38,890 nt of DNA from an uncultured Christensenella sp. (GTDB lineage Bacteria; Bacillota; Clostridia; Christensenellales; UBA1750). Below the pieces are notes generated by a model, which did no database searches, was not told the origin of the DNA, and worked only from the letters and a program-made list of their open reading frames with translations. Made by a program: the position numbers and the translations under genes. Numbering within the stretch: position 1 is the stretch's first letter; every line of letters starts with the position of its first letter. The stretch is taken from positions 1 to 38,890 of the forward strand of contig CAJJNQ010000023.1 of the NCBI GenBank assembly GCA_905193155.1. The letters run 5' to 3'. This document shows positions 9,013-15,379 of the stretch, piece after piece.

Positions 9013-9279
9013 TTAAATGCGGTGCATTGCGTCGAAGATATCGCTGCGCTGCATGCGGATTTCCAGATTCATCTTCTCCGCCAGCGCCAGCAGGTCATTG
9101 CGCACCTGATCGTACTGCGAATCCTGCCCAAGCTCCACGAGCATAATCATCGTGAACATCCCGGAGAGGATGGTCTGGCTAATATCCAGTATGTTTACGC
9201 CCTTCAGATACAAAAGATGAGAAACCTCGGCGATGATGCCGGTGCGGTCCTTGCCCAGCACGGTGACGACTGCTTTCAT
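9013..9279 (-). CDS. ACT domain protein (UPF0237 type)
   Basis: An 88-residue single ACT domain with the opening strand A-V-V-T-V-L-G-K-D-R-T-G-I-I-A and the second half I-L-D-I-S-Q-T-I-L-S-G typical of GcvR-like ACT proteins. ACT domains bind amino acids or similar small ligands at a dimer interface. The ORF is open to 9483, but GGGAGGAA lies before the ATG at 9279 and homologous proteins start with this strand. It is coupled with the UPF0210 gene 30 bases downstream. The ligand is unknown. Confidence 0.92.
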   Translation of the reverse strand: MKAVVTVLGKDRTGIIAEVSHLLYLKGVNILDISQTILSGMFTMIMLVELGQDSQYDQVRNDLLALAEKMNLEIRMQRSDIFDAMHRI

Positions 9280-9338
9280 AGGTATTCGTTCCTCCCAAAG
9301 TTTGATTGAAAAGTCTCCTTGCCGCTTTCTGTGCTGAT

Positions 9339-10517
9339 TTACAGCCCATACAAACGGCGCAGCGCGTAGAGATAGACCAGCATACAACTGGAATACCACG
9401 GCGAGCTTTGCGAAGGTTCGCCGGTCAAGGGATGCAGCTCCTGTCCGAAGGGCGTTTCGCTCCGCGTCCAGGCCGCAACCCATTTTTCTAAAAGCTGATT
9501 CAGCTCCGCACCCTTTCCATAGGCCTCCATCCAGCGAAGGCTGCGCAGCGCGGTCAGGCCCTGGCTGTAATATCCCCAGGAGTTTCCCGGCAGGTTCTGC
9601 CGCCAGGTGGGATCCCCTGCCGACACTGCCGGAAACGGGTACGGCGTCCAGAACTCTTTAGGATTGTGCAGCCAGCGTTCAAAGATTTCCCCGCCCAGCG
9701 CTTCATCCACCACGCGCTCGGTGAGCACGTTGGTAATGGAGATCGAGCGGATTTTGCGCTTGCGGCCGCATTTATCCACATCGTAAAAAAACCGATCTTC
9801 CTTGTCATAGCAGATTTCAAAAAGCGCGTTTTTGACCTGCTTCGCCTTTTCACGCCAATCTGCCGCTTCCTCCGGTCTGCCCAAGCGCTCGGCCATTTCC
9901 GCCAGCGCCATGCGGTCGCCGTAGAACACCGCGTTCATGTCCGGCGCGAGCACCGGCAAAAGATCGTCGTCCTTGGGCGGAACCGCCGCATCTTCGCAGA
10001 TGTTGTTCGGATATTTCATGCCGTCCAAACGGCTGGAGTTATCGTGACCGGTATCAAAGCCGCAGAACATTTCGATCAGCCCGGTTTTGCGTGTCATGCG
10101 ATGCTGACACAACCATGCGTCCCACTTTTTGCAGCCCTCGTAGGCATCGGCAAGCAGGGCCGCATCCTGCGGGTTCTGCTCCGCCGCTTCGATGCACAGC
10201 CGCCCGAAAGAGACGCATTCCTGAATCTGCGAATAGCCGATTTTGTCCTTCCAGATATAGCAGGGCAGCTGCCCATCCGGCTTCTGCCGGGACAAAAACA
10301 GCCGAACCTGACTGCGCGATACGTCGTGCTGCTCCGGCTCATATCCCGCCCAAGCAATCGCATCAAAGGTATGTTCCAGCCATAAGCCGGGATAGGTATC
10401 GGAGATAAAGAAGGTGTTCCCCACCGATCCGCACCACGGGCGCAGATGGTAGGTATAAATCCTGTCCAGCGCCTGCTGCTTTTTCGCCCGCAGCAGCGCA
10501 CGGTTCGGCTCATTCAT
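9339..10517 (-). CDS. MGH1-like (alpha/alpha)6-barrel glycoside hydrolase
   Basis: A 392-residue cytosolic protein without signal peptide. The whole chain looks like an (alpha/alpha)6 toroid of the GH63/trehalase/mannosylglycerate-hydrolase type: aromatic motifs such as S-D-T-Y-P-G-L-W-L-E-H, G-H-D-N-S-S-R (an Asp candidate for catalysis), D-M-N-A-V-F-Y and the late G-N-S-W-G-Y-Y-S-Q-G-L. A second acid would be the Glu in F-G-Q-E-L-H-P near the C-terminus. The start codon overlaps the preceding membrane protein gene by eight bases, so the two are coupled. A cytosolic place suggests it acts on imported or internal glycosides. Family is likely; the exact substrate cannot be told. Confidence 0.75.
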   Translation of the reverse strand: MNEPNRALLRAKKQQALDRIYTYHLRPWCGSVGNTFFISDTYPGLWLEHTFDAIAWAGYEPEQHDVSRSQVRLFLSRQKPDGQLPCYIWKDKIGYSQIQECVSFGRLCIEAAEQNPQDAALLADAYEGCKKWDAWLCQHRMTRKTGLIEMFCGFDTGHDNSSRLDGMKYPNNICEDAAVPPKDDDLLPVLAPDMNAVFYGDRMALAEMAERLGRPEEAADWREKAKQVKNALFEICYDKEDRFFYDVDKCGRKRKIRSISITNVLTERVVDEALGGEIFERWLHNPKEFWTPYPFPAVSAGDPTWRQNLPGNSWGYYSQGLTALRSLRWMEAYGKGAELNQLLEKWVAAWTRSETPFGQELHPLTGEPSQSSPWYSSCMLVYLYALRRLYGL

Positions 10518-11451
10518 GCGTCTGTCCCTCCACGCGACATTCCGGCGCGTAACCGCCGTGCTTGCGCTGGTCGTAATAGACCGACGTGACCATGGCCAGA
10601 TAGAGCGCCGCCGCGCAGGCGTTCAGCAGAACATTGAGCACCGGTGGGAACATCGCATACACCGCCAACGCCGCATCCGCCAGCACGAAGAGCACCTGGC
10701 AGCCGCCGCAGATCAATCCCGTCACCGCCAGTACCGCAGCATACATTCCGTCGGTAAAGAAGCGCTTAAACGCTTCGCCCAGCGCCGAAAAGCCCCAAAC
10801 ATCCTCGTTCAGCGCAATCAGGAACATCAAATAGGCAACGCCCGAAACCGCCACGCCGACCACCCAGCTCAGCGGCAGGCTCAGCGCCGAAAGGAACGGA
10901 ATCGCCGTCAACACCGTCATCACCGTGCTGGAAGCCAAGACCAAAAGGATCGTCAGCAGCCCCAGTACGACAAGCTTTCCGTAGCGGCTTTTCACCGAAT
11001 CAAACGCCTGGCGGAAGGAGAGCTTCACGCCGTGCCAGGCACGGGACTGCGCTTGCGCCGCCGCGCCCATGGCCCAGGGTGCAAGGAAAATCTGCGCGCC
11101 CAGCAGCAGCGGCAGAAGGCCCAGCATAACCAGCAATCCGCCCATCGCTCCGAAAAGCATGCTTTCCACATTCATGCCGGTCAGTTGGCCCATCGCGCCG
11201 TTGACCGCCTGCCCAATCGCCCATTCATCCAAACCGTATTCCAGAATCGTTTGCAACACCGTGCGCAGCAAGCCGATCACAGGCTGGAACACAGCCAGCA
11301 GCACATAGTAGCTCACTGCCGCAACAATCACGCCCGGCAGGCCCTGACAAAGCAGCAGCCCGCCCAGCCCTGCGTCCGCCGTGCGGCCGAAGAGCTTCCA
11401 TCCGCGGCCGAACAGCGTGCCGAAGGACGCTTTATTTCTTTCTGTCTGCAT
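10510..11451 (-). CDS. Multi-pass membrane protein of unknown function
   Basis: A 313-residue protein with a short basic N-terminal region (F-G-R-G-W-K-L-F-G) followed by about six hydrophobic segments, a pattern shared with YciC/DUF975-like and similar unassigned membrane proteins. A central amphipathic segment (W-H-G-V-K-L-S-F-R-Q-A-F-D-S-V-K-S-R-Y-G) connects the two membrane halves. GGAGGAAGA precedes the ATG. It overlaps the glycoside hydrolase gene by eight bases and lies 40 bases after the DUF308 gene. I do not recognise a specific function. Confidence 0.7.
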   Translation of the reverse strand: MQTERNKASFGTLFGRGWKLFGRTADAGLGGLLLCQGLPGVIVAAVSYYVLLAVFQPVIGLLRTVLQTILEYGLDEWAIGQAVNGAMGQLTGMNVESMLFGAMGGLLVMLGLLPLLLGAQIFLAPWAMGAAAQAQSRAWHGVKLSFRQAFDSVKSRYGKLVVLGLLTILLVLASSTVMTVLTAIPFLSALSLPLSWVVGVAVSGVAYLMFLIALNEDVWGFSALGEAFKRFFTDGMYAAVLAVTGLICGGCQVLFVLADAALAVYAMFPPVLNVLLNACAAALYLAMVTSVYYDQRKHGGYAPECRVEGQTHE

Positions 11452-11491
11452 TTTTCTTCCTCCTTCGGGGCATAAACTCCGCCCGAAAGCT

Positions 11492-12034
11492 TTACGGGTG
11501 CATCATTCTGTGTCGAAACACGAAGAAATCCACAATGTTGAAAATGCCCAGCAGCACCAGATACACGCCCATGAGCACCGTGAAAATCGCATTGAGATTG
11601 ACCGTGCCGGTCAGAATCAGGATGCCCATCAAAATGCCCAGCGCCGCGGGGATGATCTGCACCCACCAGTTGCGCACGCGCGCCGCGGCATACTGCACCG
11701 CGACCACGGTTTTGACCACACCCAGCACCAGCGCCCAAACGCCGATGCAGAAGGGCACGACCTCGGTCGCCTGCTTGCGGAAGATCAGCAGCACAATGCC
11801 GCCCACAGCCAGCAGCACCGGCATACTCAGAAAAAGGCTGCTCTGCTCTTTGCGGATGAACGCGCGCACGATGCAGGCCGCGCCGCCCGCCGTCATCAGA
11901 AGGCCGAGCAGCGTCGTGATGTGCACCAGCGCCTGCTGCTTTAAGCAGATAAAATAAACGCCCAGCAGCACCAATACCACCTGCGTCAGCAGATCCAGGC
12001 CGTCTCTTTTCCGCATATCCCACATTTCCCACAT
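11492..12034 (-). CDS. DUF308 (HdeD-like) membrane protein
   Basis: A 180-residue membrane protein with six hydrophobic segments arranged as three similar hairpins with repeated L-L-x-G-x-Y/x-L-x-G-I motifs, as in DUF308/HdeD proteins. Function in Firmicutes is unknown; HdeD is linked to acid stress in Escherichia coli. It is the first gene of the minus-strand run. On the minus strand a TATACT box (12090-12095) lies about 55 bases upstream of the start, but its -35 element is weak. The gap 12035-12178 holds nothing else I can identify. Confidence 0.75.
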   Translation of the reverse strand: MWEMWDMRKRDGLDLLTQVVLVLLGVYFICLKQQALVHITTLLGLLMTAGGAACIVRAFIRKEQSSLFLSMPVLLAVGGIVLLIFRKQATEVVPFCIGVWALVLGVVKTVVAVQYAAARVRNWWVQIIPAALGILMGILILTGTVNLNAIFTVLMGVYLVLLGIFNIVDFFVFRHRMMHP

Positions 12035-12178
12035 GATCTTTCACCCTTTCTGTGAAACAATGGCCGGACGCGCCTGCGTCCGCGGTTCTAGTATAACACA
12101 GCGTCCCTGTTTTGTACTATATGAAAATGCGCCTGTGTGCCCGCCTATGGCGCTTTTTTACAGCTCGTACATATCTTA

Positions 12179-12209
12179 TTGACAAGTAATATTATACGTC
12201 ATATAATAT
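12179..12209 (+). promoter_or_regulatory. Consensus promoter with palindromic operator of the PadR operon
   Basis: A perfect TTGACA (12179-12184) and perfect TATAAT (12202-12207) with a 17-base spacer. ATATTATA (12189-12196) and TATAATAT (12202-12209) form an 8-bp palindrome with a five-base centre covering the spacer and the -10 box. A repressor bound here would block RNA polymerase, so autoregulation by the PadR protein encoded next is likely. Confidence 0.85.
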
Positions 12210-12247
12210 CAACCGTCAAACAGCATTTGCAAGGAGGGATCACAGTC

Positions 12248-12589
12248 TTGCTGCTACCTGTCAACGCGGCGATGATGGACGCCTGCGTGCTGGCCGCTCT
12301 GGAAAAAGGCGATACCTATGGCTACCGCATCACGCAGGAGCTGGCGCACGGCATCGGTGCCTCGGAATCCTCGCTTTACCCGGTGCTGCGGCGGCTGCTC
12401 AAGGACGGCTGCCTGGAAACCTACGATGTAGCCATTTCCGGCCGAAACCGGAGATATTATCGGCTGACCGGTATCGGGCGGCAAACGCTCGCCGCCTACC
12501 GTGCGGAATGGATTGAATACAAACGACGCATCGACGGCATATTGGCCGCCTCGCCCGAACCTAAGGAGGAAGAATATGACGCGGAATGA
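12248..12589 (+). CDS. PadR family transcriptional regulator
   Basis: A 113-residue winged-helix repressor. The core is M-M-D-A-C-V-L-A-A-L, the recognition region Y-G-Y-R-I-T-Q-E-L, the S-S-L-Y-P-V-L-R-R-L-helix, the wing R-N-R-R-Y-Y-R-L-T, and a C-terminal dimerisation helix. The frame is open to 12137, but AAGGAGG (about 12230-12236) lies ten bases before TTG at 12248, and the promoter at 12179-12207 rules out earlier starts. Its end overlaps the DUF1700 gene by 14 bases. PadR-DUF1700-DUF4097 operons are common in Firmicutes; the regulator usually represses its own operon in response to an envelope or drug signal. Confidence 0.9.
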   Translation: MLLPVNAAMMDACVLAALEKGDTYGYRITQELAHGIGASESSLYPVLRRLLKDGCLETYDVAISGRNRRYYRLTGIGRQTLAAYRAEWIEYKRRIDGILAASPEPKEEEYDAE

Positions 12590-13205
12590 ATTTCTGACCG
12601 CGCTGCGCGGCAGGCTGAGCGCGCTGCCCAAAGAGGAGCAGGACGCCGCGCTGAAATATTATGAAGAATACTTTGACGAGGCGGAATCGGAAGAAGAGGC
12701 CGCCCGTTAACTCGGCTCGCCCGATTCCATTGCGGAAAAAATCCTCGCAGATTACGCCCCGCCCCCTGCGGCGATGCCTGCGCCCTCGCCCGCACCCGAA
12801 GCCCCAGCCAAGCCGAGGCATTCGGCGTGGTACTATGTCGGCATCGTGACGCTGTGCGTACTGGCTTCGCCCATGCTGATCGGGCTTGGCGCGGCGGCAT
12901 TGGGCATTGTCCTTGCGATGCTGGCCGTGCTGCTGGCGGTGCTGATCTGCATCGTCGCGCCGTTTTTCGCTCTGTCGGCGGCGCTTCTGGCCAGCGGCGG
13001 CTATGTGCTCGCGCTCGCCTTCGGCGCGGCTCCGGTCTTTCTGCCGGGCGGTGTGACGCTGTTCGGCACAGGGCTTCTGCTGCTCTCGCTGGGACTGCTC
13101 TGCAGCGTCTTTACCGGCTATCTTTGCTATTGGATCGGCCTGCTGTTTAAGAAAATTTTCTCTTCCGGCAAACGGAAAAAGGCTGTGAAAGGAGCGGCTG
13201 TATGA
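12576..13205 (+). pseudogene. DUF1700 membrane protein, interrupted by an in-frame TAA
   Basis: From the ATG at 12576 (after AAGGAGGAAG) one frame encodes a DUF1700 protein: the N-terminal domain M-T-R-N-E-F-L-T-A-L-R-G-R-L with K-Y-Y-E-E-Y-F-D-E-A, then a Pro/Ala linker and several membrane segments up to 13205. Codon 45 (12708-12710) is TAA, exactly before L-G-S-P-D-S-I-A, where the family normally has Glu, Lys or Gln; one base change would restore it. No frameshift is involved and the frame beyond the stop is intact. A 44-residue product or a sequencing error are alternatives. The downstream gene overlaps the end by four bases, so loss of translation could affect its coupling. Confidence 0.8.
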
Positions 13206-14215
13206 AGAAATTTGTCAAGGTTTTGCTCATTCTTGCGGCGTGTCTGGCCTGCCTGGGCGTGGTGCTGACAGCGGTCGGCGGCTTCTGGAGCGCGCGGGTT
13301 TACAACCGCCTGATTCCGGAAGAGGCCGTCAGCATCAGCTTTCCGCTGAATGCCGATACACTCTCCTCGCTGACATTGAATGTGGGTGTGGGCGAAGTTC
13401 GCTTTGCCGAGGCTCCTTCTCCCGAGGCCGCACGCATGGATACCGAAGGCTTTTCAGAAGGAGATTTCACTTTTTCGGAAAACAGGCAGGGAGAGGTTGT
13501 GCTGCGCAGCCGGAGCATGCTGGGCGGCGAATCCATCTTCAATCTGGGTTTTCTGCGCATGGATTGGTTGGGCCGTCTGCACACCGGCACCCTTGCCCGG
13601 CGCATTGTGACGGTCTATTTGCCCGCCGGGCAGCTGGATCGGCTCCGCATCGAGGGCGGCACAGGCGATATCGGCGGCACGCTGCCCGTCTCTGCTCGCG
13701 AACTTTCCATCTCCTGCGGCACGGGCAACGTCAAACTCAGCGGCCTTCGCGCCGATGATATTTCTATTGAAGCGGGAATGGGGAACATCACGCTGGATCA
13801 GCTTATCTGCAAAAAGCTGACGGTTTCCGGCGGCACCGGCGGATTGACACTGCGCGATGGGGAAGCGTCGGAATCCGCGGTATTTGAGCTGGGCACCGGC
13901 ACGACCCAGCTGCATCGCGTAGCGCTGCACAAACTGGACCTAAGCGCGGGTGTGGGCAGCCTTTCTCTCTCCGGCACGCTGCGCGGCGACTGTGATATCG
14001 AATTGGGCGTTGGCAGCTCAGATATCCACCTTCTTGAACCTTCGGCGCATTACAGCGCGGAGATCGAACGCGGGTTGGGCAACCTTTCGGTCTCCGGCGC
14101 AAACGTCCTGCGTTTGGACGATGAAACCGAAGCCATTTCTCCCGACGGGGACGCGGATTGCCAGCTCAAAATCCAGATGGGAATGGGCAGCCTGGCGCTC
14201 TCCTTCGACCCGTAA
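13202..14215 (+). CDS. DUF4097 family beta-strand repeat protein
   Basis: A 337-residue protein with one N-terminal membrane segment (residues about 5-27) and then a long series of short repeated strands (G-T-G-D-I-G-G, G-T-G-N-V-K-L, G-M-G-N-I-T-L, G-T-G-G-L-T-L, G-V-G-S-L-S-L, G-V-G-S-S-D-I, G-L-G-N-L-S-V, G-M-G-S-L-A-L), the right-handed beta-helix pattern of DUF4097. It would be anchored in the membrane with the repeat domain outside. The start overlaps the DUF1700 reading frame by four bases. It is the last gene of the PadR operon; such proteins are thought to sense or organise the envelope, which is inference. Confidence 0.88.
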   Translation: MKKFVKVLLILAACLACLGVVLTAVGGFWSARVYNRLIPEEAVSISFPLNADTLSSLTLNVGVGEVRFAEAPSPEAARMDTEGFSEGDFTFSENRQGEVVLRSRSMLGGESIFNLGFLRMDWLGRLHTGTLARRIVTVYLPAGQLDRLRIEGGTGDIGGTLPVSARELSISCGTGNVKLSGLRADDISIEAGMGNITLDQLICKKLTVSGGTGGLTLRDGEASESAVFELGTGTTQLHRVALHKLDLSAGVGSLSLSGTLRGDCDIELGVGSSDIHLLEPSAHYSAEIERGLGNLSVSGANVLRLDDETEAISPDGDADCQLKIQMGMGSLALSFDP

Positions 14216-14239
14216 ATCCGAATAAGAGGAACTATAATC

Positions 14240-14545
14240 ATGCAGACCCTGAAACGTTTTTCTTCGCTCCGTGCGTTCCGTCAAACCTGACGGCAGGCTA
14301 TTGCGCTTCGGAGCAGACAAAATAAGATTGCCCGCCGCCGGGCCGGGATTGCTCTACTTTCCCAATAAAGAAGCCCGCAAGCCCCGGACACGAAAACCGG
14401 CGCGCGGCAGGACATCGCCCGGCGTAATGCGGAGGTCTCCGCAGCACACCAGTGCGGCGAATCGGTTCCTTCGCTGGCAGTGCGGTGTCGTCTCGCCCCC
14501 TCGACCCTGCACGCCATTCTGCGTAAAAACCGATGAACAAATCTC
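14240..14545 (+). other. GC-rich structured intergenic element, no supported gene
   Basis: This part of the 392-base gap 14216-14607 holds several inverted repeats: CCGTCA/TGACGG inside a CTCCG/CGGAG pair (about 14264-14310), TGCGGAG/CTCCGCA separated by two bases (near 14430), GCGAA/TTCGC with outer ACACC/GGTGT arms, and ATCGGTT pairing with AACCGAT. ORFs cross it in several frames but none has a ribosome site and a credible protein. A structured RNA or a repeated extragenic element fits better. Strand is uncertain. Confidence 0.4.
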
Positions 14546-14555
14546 TGAGCCTTTT

Positions 14556-14603
14556 CAAGCCTCCTTTTTTCCGCTATGCTGAAAGCAGGAAAAAGGAGGC
14601 TTG
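14556..14603 (+). promoter_or_regulatory. Hairpin that contains the ribosome site of the GNAT gene at 14608
   Basis: Arms 14556-14572 (CAAGCCTCCTTTTTTCC) and 14588-14603 (GGAAAAAGGAGGCTTG) are complementary with one bulged T. The right arm includes the AAGGAGG Shine-Dalgarno five to eight bases ahead of the ATG. If transcription starts upstream, translation would be blocked in the folded RNA. TTTTCA (14552-14557) and TATGCT (14575-14580), 17 bases apart, could be a promoter whose transcript lacks the left arm. Confidence 0.6.
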
Positions 14604-14607
14604 CTTT

Positions 14608-15012
14608 ATGGACATTCGATTGGCCGACGCGCAGGACTTTGCCCTGCTGGCGAAATACGACCAACACATCTCTCCCGAAGAGCTGCGGCGCAAACTCGAC
14701 CGAAGCGAAGTGATGATTGCAACGGATAACGGCATTTTTGCCGGCTGGATGCGCTGGAATTTTTTCTGGGACGAAATTCCCTTTCTCAATATGTTGTACC
14801 TGCTGGAACCCTACCGCGGCAAAGGCTACGGCCGTGCGATGATGGATGCTTGGGAAAACCGGATGCGCGCCGAAGGGCATGAGCACGTCATGACCTCGAC
14901 GCAGACCGACGAATGCGCGCAGTTTTTTTATCGGAAGCTCGGCTATGTCGGGATCGGGGCGTTCGCCTGCCCGGGGGACGAACTGGAACTGATACTTTAT
15001 AAGGCGCTGTGA
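14608..15012 (+). CDS. GNAT family N-acetyltransferase
   Basis: A 134-residue single-domain GNAT. Motif A reads Y-R-G-K-G-Y-G-R-A-M, preceded by the strand M-L-Y-L-L-E-P; motif B has Q-F-F-Y-R-K-L-G-Y-V. The ATG at 14608 follows AAGGAGG, which lies in a hairpin. The frame is open upstream to 14533 but without a second ribosome site. It is not coupled to the DUF4097 gene (392 bases away), and a strong terminator hairpin follows. Substrate unknown. Confidence 0.82.
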   Translation: MDIRLADAQDFALLAKYDQHISPEELRRKLDRSEVMIATDNGIFAGWMRWNFFWDEIPFLNMLYLLEPYRGKGYGRAMMDAWENRMRAEGHEHVMTSTQTDECAQFFYRKLGYVGIGAFACPGDELELILYKAL

Positions 15013-15019
15013 GGCACCC

Positions 15020-15204
15020 AAAAAACACAAGGGCCGTCTCCCTTGCTCAAGGGGAGGCGGCTTTGTGTTTACGAATATGAGGAAGGCAGGCGACGGATTG
15101 TGGAATGGAGAGGAGGAGTCATTAGGGGTTGTTTTATTACTGCATGCCATCTTGCCTGCCGGGGTGATCTGAAAGGATCATCGGGAGATGCATCTCCTTT
15201 TGAT
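15020..15204 (-). ncRNA. Candidate small RNA, about 185 nt
   Basis: This minus-strand unit has a putative promoter in front (15211-15238) and ends in a stem with six U. Inside it are a 14-base palindrome (GGAGATGCATCTCC, 15184-15197), a TGATC/GATCA hairpin, and GGCAGGC pairing with GCCTGCC around a roughly 60-base loop. There is no convincing ORF. It does not match a class I know: I looked for 6S, SRP, RNase P and tmRNA landmarks and did not find them. It diverges from the MATE gene. Confidence 0.4.
15023..15070. terminator. Bidirectional terminator after the GNAT gene
   Basis: A long stem of AAACACAA-GGCCG-CTCCC against GGGAG-CGGC-TTGTGTTT with a short loop. On the minus strand it is followed by six T (plus-strand A at 15020-15025), so it is the better terminator for minus-strand RNA; on the plus strand it ends the GNAT transcript with a three-T run. 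Confidence 0.75.
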
Positions 15205-15210
15205 GGATAC

Positions 15211-15238
15211 AGTATAACAGTCAAGTGTGTTCAAACAA
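15211..15238 (-). promoter_or_regulatory. Putative minus-strand promoter of the small RNA candidate
   Basis: TTGTTT (15233-15238) and TATACT (15211-15216) with a 16-base spacer on the minus strand. No protein gene lies in that direction before the terminator at 15023-15070. Confidence 0.45.
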
Positions 15239-15305
15239 TGTCGCGACTTTGAAAGATTTATGAACAGGGGTTTTCCTTTTTGTTTCCGCTCCGATGTGAA
15301 AACAA

Positions 15306-15334
15306 TTGCACACGCAAAACAAAAAGAGTATACT
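15306..15334 (+). promoter_or_regulatory. Putative promoter of the MATE transporter gene
   Basis: TTGCAC (15306-15311), 17 bases, TATACT (15329-15334). It precedes the ATG at 15380 by about 45 bases and shows that the upstream in-frame start at 15227 is not used. Confidence 0.65.
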
Positions 15335-15379
15335 GAGAACACTGTCTCTTTTTTGATCTTGTCTTCGGAGGTTGTTTTT

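Noticed and set aside
11328..12044. 238-codon minus-strand frame overlapping the DUF308 gene
   Set aside because: It is out of frame with the membrane-segment pattern of DUF308 and lacks a fold of its own.
12708..12710. Recoding of the in-frame stop in the DUF1700 gene
   Set aside because: TAA is not a selenocysteine codon, and other genes in the window use TAA as a normal stop, so an altered code is excluded.
14281..15150. 289-codon minus-strand frame across the GC-rich element and the GNAT gene
   Set aside because: It is antisense to the GNAT gene, crosses strong hairpins and has no ribosome site. The open frame seems due to base composition.
15020..15204. Assignment of the small RNA candidate to 6S, SRP, RNase P or tmRNA
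   Set aside because: The characteristic conserved loops or closing stems of these RNAs are not found; the unit is left unnamed.
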